64,000 nucleotides of DNA. Source: an uncultured Verrucomicrobiota bacterium (lineage in GTDB: Bacteria; Verrucomicrobiota; Verrucomicrobiia; Limisphaerales; UBA9464). The notes beneath the pieces were generated by a model, which had not been told where the DNA came from, did not search any database, and saw nothing but the letters and a program-made list of their open reading frames with translations. The stretch lies in contig CAIMMI010000198.1 in the NCBI GenBank assembly GCA_903842505.1, positions 1 to 64,000 on the forward strand, read 5' to 3'. A program made the translations under genes and the position numbers. This document shows positions 60,128 to 64,000 of this stretch, piece after piece (positions within the stretch are counted from its first letter, which is position 1; every line of letters starts with the position of its first letter).

Positions 60128-62503
60128 ATGAGACATCAGACTTTCAAGAAGGGCCGAGGACCCGCCCGCTTCCGCCCCTCCGGCGGACTCGGCACCCGGC
60201 TCCCGAACCGCCCGGCCTCCACCCCGGCCGGCGAAACCGTCGGCGGCCGCGCCGCCGATGAACGCGTCTTCGACACCCACCAGTACGAGGCCGAGGTCCG
60301 CCGCGCCGAAAATGTCGCCGCCGGCCTGCCCGAAGACGCGGAACACGAACACCAGCCAGACCTGACCACCACCGGCCGGGACCAGTCCTTCCGCACCCCG
60401 GACTTCTCCCGCGGCCACCATGAGGACGACCACTCCCACGAACCTCACGCTGGCGATCACGATCACGATCACGATCACGATCACGACCACAATGATCATG
60501 ATCACCACCCGGATGCTCGCGATGACCGCGATCCCGAAGGCTCCGACGACCGGGCTCCGGTCGACCCCGATAGCCGCCGGCAAACCCAGTCCCGTTCCTC
60601 CGAATCCGCCCCAACCCGTGACTCGGGTCGCGCCGGAGATTCCCGCGGTACCCGGTCCGACGGACGGGACCGCAGCCCAAGCCGTGGCCGGGATGGCCGC
60701 GACCGCGGTCGCGGCCGGGAAGTTCGCGATTCCCGCGATTCGCGCGATTCCCGTGACTCGCGCGATCCACGCGAGAGTCGGGACCGGCGTGAACCGGTGG
60801 ACTCCCGCGATTCCCGCTCGCGGAACCAACCCGAGGCCCAGCGCCCTTCCCTCATGGACAAGGCCCGCGCCGCGGTCAAGGAGGTCGTCCGAAAGGTGCG
60901 CAGCCTCGTCGAACCCGAGCCCAAGACGGTCAAGGAGGTCATCATCAACGCCGAACCTCTCGAAAGCCGCGTCGCGGTCATGGAGGACGGTCGACTCGAG
61001 GAATTCACCGTTGAACGGACCAATGACGTCCGCCTCGTCGGCTCGATCTTCAAGGGCAAGGTCAAGAACCTCGAAGACAACCTGAAGGCCGCCTTCGTCG
61101 ACATCGGCTTCGAAAAGAACGCCTTCCTCCACTACTGGGACATCGTCCCCAATTCCCTCGATTCCAACGTCGAGATCATCGAACGCGACGACCGGGCACG
61201 TCGCCGGGACAAGCCCAAATTCACCCAGAAAGACGTCCCCCGCCTCTACCCGCCGGGATCCGAGATCATCGTCCAGGTGACCAAGGACGCCATCGGTACG
61301 AAGGGCCCGCGTGTCACCACGAACCTCGCCCTTCCGGGCCGGTACCTGGTGCTGCTCCCGAACTCGGACCAGTCCGGCATCTCCCGGAAGATCGAGAGCA
61401 CGGAGGAACGCCAGCGCCTCAAGAAGATCGTCCGCGAACTCTCCATCCCTGAAGGCATGGGCGTCATCGTCCGTACCGCCGGTGAAGGAAAACTGAAGCG
61501 CTACTTCATCCGCGACCTCGCGATGCTTCTGGAGGAATGGTCCGGAGTTCAGAAGAAGATCACGGGACAACCGCTGGCAACCTGCGTCTTCCAGGAACCC
61601 GACCTCATCGAACGTACCGTGCGCGACTTCCTCACCGAGGACGTCACCCGGATCGTCATCGATAACAACCCGAAGTTCGAATACATCCGCGACGCCATCG
61701 AGCGCATCTCGAAGCGTTCGGTGAAGAAGATCCACTTCTACAACGAGGCCGAACCGCTGTTCGACCGGTTCAACATCACCCGCCAACTCGAGTCCGCGTT
61801 CTCACGCCAGGTCCAGCTCAAGTCCGGCGGCTACCTCGTCATCGATGAAACCGAGGCCCTCGTCGCCATCGACGTCAACACGGGCAAGCACAAGGGCGGC
61901 AAGGACCACGACTCCGCCATCCTCAAGGTGAACATCGAGGCGGCGGATGAGATCTGCCGCCAACTCCGCCTCCGCAACATGGGCGGCATCATCGTCCTCG
62001 ACTTCATCGACATGAAGCACCGGAAGGACCAGCAGCAGGTCTATCAGCGCGTCAAGGACGGGCTCCGCCGCGACAAGGCGAAGACCCACGTCCTGCCGCT
62101 CTCCCAACTCGGCCTCATGGAGATGACCCGCCAGCGGCAGACGGAATCGGTCCAGTCCTCCCTCTACGAGGACTGCGTGCACTGCCGTGGCCGCGGATTC
62201 ATCAAGTCCGCCGAGACGATGTCGGTTGAAATCCAGCGCAAGCTGACTGCCATCCTCAAGGCCCGGCCCCGCGACGAATCGGACTTCCAGGTGAAGGTCG
62301 TCTGCAACCCGCGCGTGCTCGACCGCCTGCGCAGCCGCGATGAACAGCTCCTCATCGACCTTGAAAAGAAATTCTTCGCGAAGCTAACGTTCCGTCCAGA
62401 TGGTTCATTCCACAACGAGCAGTGGATCATCTACAACGCACTCAACAACGACGAGATCGCCCGGTCACGCGACGACCACGCGCTCACCGCGAACAATCGC
62501 TGA
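60128..62503 (+). CDS. Ribonuclease E/G family protein with low-complexity N-terminal extension
   Basis: S1 region LVGSIFKGKVKNLEDNLKAAFVDIGFEKNAFLHYWD; ETEALVAIDVNTGKHKGGKDHDSAILKVNIEAADEICRQLRLRNMGGIIVLDFIDM; CVHCRGRGFIKS. Confidence 0.95.
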   Translation: MRHQTFKKGRGPARFRPSGGLGTRLPNRPASTPAGETVGGRAADERVFDTHQYEAEVRRAENVAAGLPEDAEHEHQPDLTTTGRDQSFRTPDFSRGHHEDDHSHEPHAGDHDHDHDHDHDHNDHDHHPDARDDRDPEGSDDRAPVDPDSRRQTQSRSSESAPTRDSGRAGDSRGTRSDGRDRSPSRGRDGRDRGRGREVRDSRDSRDSRDSRDPRESRDRREPVDSRDSRSRNQPEAQRPSLMDKARAAVKEVVRKVRSLVEPEPKTVKEVIINAEPLESRVAVMEDGRLEEFTVERTNDVRLVGSIFKGKVKNLEDNLKAAFVDIGFEKNAFLHYWDIVPNSLDSNVEIIERDDRARRRDKPKFTQKDVPRLYPPGSEIIVQVTKDAIGTKGPRVTTNLALPGRYLVLLPNSDQSGISRKIESTEERQRLKKIVRELSIPEGMGVIVRTAGEGKLKRYFIRDLAMLLEEWSGVQKKITGQPLATCVFQEPDLIERTVRDFLTEDVTRIVIDNNPKFEYIRDAIERISKRSVKKIHFYNEAEPLFDRFNITRQLESAFSRQVQLKSGGYLVIDETEALVAIDVNTGKHKGGKDHDSAILKVNIEAADEICRQLRLRNMGGIIVLDFIDMKHRKDQQQVYQRVKDGLRRDKAKTHVLPLSQLGLMEMTRQRQTESVQSSLYEDCVHCRGRGFIKSAETMSVEIQRKLTAILKARPRDESDFQVKVVCNPRVLDRLRSRDEQLLIDLEKKFFAKLTFRPDGSFHNEQWIIYNALNNDEIARSRDDHALTANNR
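60450..60860 (+). repeat. In-frame low-complexity coding repeats: (GATCAC)n His/Asp tract and Arg-Asp-Ser tract
   Basis: gatcacgatcacgatcacgatcacgatcacgac encodes DHDHDHDHDHDHNDHDHH; gattcccgcgattcgcgcgattcccgtgactcgcgc encodes RDSRDSRDSRDSRD. Confidence 0.9.
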
Positions 62504-62524
62504 GGGCACCCTCCACCCCACGCC

Positions 62525-63217
62525 ATGAATCCCCCGCAGCTTGCGTCCCTGGTCCTCCTCGGTCTTGGCAGCCTTTGGCTGTTCACTCCCCGTCGAGCAG
62601 ACAAGGACGCCGGCGGCGGGGGGGCAGCAGGGCCCGTTCCGCAGCAGGAGGCGCCCGTCGTCGCCCAGGTGCGTTCGGCCATGGGTTCGCCCAGCGTGCA
62701 GGATCCCGGCAACGACAGCCCGTGGACCGACGTCAGCGTCTCCTACCAACTGAGATCCGGGACCACGGTCGTCACGGACTTCGGCGAGGAACTCACCCTC
62801 GACCTTCCCGCCGGCGGGCAACTGACCCTCGGGCCAGGTTCCCTGCTCGAAACTTCCATCGGTCCGGACGGTAACCCCTTGTTCCGTCTGGTTCGTGGCG
62901 GCCTCCGCGGCTTCGTCGAAGGTGGATCGGTCGCTTTCGAAACCGCCTTCGGAGGCGGCATGGTTCTGCACCCGAACCCAGGCAAACGGTCCCAGGTCAG
63001 CCTCGGGGAAAGGCCCACGACCCTCCTCGGACTGTCCCCTGCGCCTTGGGTGTCCGGCGACTGGGCTGTGTCCGATCCCAACGTTTTCGTGCCGATGATC
63101 TTTCGTGGGGCTTACGGCAATCCAAAAACCCTGGTCATCCCGGAACCCGGCACGGTCGCCCTGCTCTCGATCGGAACCCTGATCCTCGCGTCCCGACTTC
63201 GGGGTCGGTCGACCTGA
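62525..63217 (+). CDS. PEP-CTERM sorting-domain protein with FecR-like segment
   Basis: VIPEPGTVALLSIGTLILASRLRGRST C-terminus (PEP motif, TM helix, Arg-rich tail); central FRLVRGGLRGFVEGGSVAFET resembles FecR. Confidence 0.82.
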   Translation: MNPPQLASLVLLGLGSLWLFTPRRADKDAGGGGAAGPVPQQEAPVVAQVRSAMGSPSVQDPGNDSPWTDVSVSYQLRSGTTVVTDFGEELTLDLPAGGQLTLGPGSLLETSIGPDGNPLFRLVRGGLRGFVEGGSVAFETAFGGGMVLHPNPGKRSQVSLGERPTTLLGLSPAPWVSGDWAVSDPNVFVPMIFRGAYGNPKTLVIPEPGTVALLSIGTLILASRLRGRST

Positions 63218-63224
63218 CTCAGCC

Positions 63225-64000
63225 TTACTTCCCGGCGTTCAGGCAGATCAACCGGTTCTCAGACCGGAGGTACAGCCGCTTCGAACTCAGGATCGGGCCC
63301 GCCCAGCACGGATACTTCATCGTGGGCACCTGCCATCGGCCCAGTTCCCGGCAAGCCGCAGGACTCGGCTCGAACAAGCCCAGCAACCCACCCTCTCCCA
63401 AAGCGATCAATCGACCATCGGCGAGGAGGAAGGATCCCCGCCCAAACACCGGGGGCTGGTCTGCACTGTGCGGCGCCCACCGCTCCGACCGATCCCACTT
63501 CACTGTCCCCGTGGCCCACTCAACGCACCGCAATACCGCGTCGGGTTCATTGCGGCCGCTGAAGCCATACAGATGCCCGCCATGCAAGACCGGTTGGCTC
63601 CAGTGCATCTCCAACCCCAGTCCCTTCCACGCCTCGGTATAGGACCGGTTGTCGGCACCCAGTCGCATCAGCACCGAACCGGACTTGAAATAGGCACTGG
63701 AGATCAGGACCTCGTCTCCCGATACCACGGGCGTCATCGCGTTCACCGAATCGTCCACCCGCGCCCGGAACCAACGCGAGAAGTGCACGCTTCCGTTGGT
63801 TGGATTCAACGCCACCAACCCCTGCCGCATGCAGGCGAACAGCATCCGCTCGCCGTGCACCGTCGCCGTCCGGAGGGATGAGTAACTCGCTGTCTTTTCC
63901 CACTCGCGCCACTGAACCTTCAGGTCGCCCGGCCATCCGTGCATGGGCAGGCCTTCCCAGTTCTTCTTTCCGACCGATTCCCACCGGGTGACCCCGGTCT
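63225..64000 (-). CDS. PQQ-like beta-propeller (BamB-like) protein, truncated by window edge
   Basis: MLFACMRQGLVALNPTNGSVHFSRWFRA, VSGDEVLISSAYFKSGSVLMRLGADN, VLHGGHLYGFSGRNEPDAVLRCVEWATGTVKWD; 5' end appears to lie beyond 64000. Confidence 0.75.
   Translation of the reverse strand, partial: TGVTRWESVGKKNWEGLPMHGWPGDLKVQWREWEKTASYSSLRTATVHGERMLFACMRQGLVALNPTNGSVHFSRWFRARVDDSVNAMTPVVSGDEVLISSAYFKSGSVLMRLGADNRSYTEAWKGLGLEMHWSQPVLHGGHLYGFSGRNEPDAVLRCVEWATGTVKWDRSERWAPHSADQPPVFGRGSFLLADGRLIALGEGGLLGLFEPSPAACRELGRWQVPTMKYPCWAGPILSSKRLYLRSENRLICLNAGK

Noticed and set aside
60122-61786. 554-aa minus-strand ORF with VIVIVIVI stretch that looks like a membrane segment
   Set aside because: It is the reverse reading of the (GATCAC)n His/Asp repeat in the RNase E/G gene.

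Overview
High-GC chromosomal window whose gene content looks like the PVC group, probably Verrucomicrobiota (lamin-tail/CotH surface proteins, a PVC-type dehydrogenase-cytochrome protein, DUF1080, a PEP-CTERM protein, MqnD). Taxonomy is inferred from gene content only. About 33 protein genes are supported. Housekeeping genes include ppk1, deoA/pdp-like, tgt, leuB, apbE, thiC behind a TPP riboswitch, a YggS-family gene, mqnD-like, an S46 peptidase and a complete mreB-mreC-mreD-PBP2-rodA-rne/rng block. Accessory regions hold an 11.4 kb gene for a 3787-aa multidomain extracellular protein (PA14, Ig-like, lamin-tail and CotH-like parts), a second lamin-tail protein, a 1300-aa dehydrogenase/cytochrome/DUF6807-like fusion, and a four-gene locus joined by exact ATGA overlaps beside an AraC regulator. 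I found no tRNA, rRNA, CRISPR array, prophage or intact transposase. The strongest non-genic signals are two dispersed intergenic repeat families: a 22-nt GTAG-headed REP-like element, often as head-to-head pairs, and STRR-like arrays with a strict 7-nt period. A decayed ParE-like toxin fragment sits in the same repeat-rich gap. All calls come from reading the sequence and the supplied ORF track; no database search was run.
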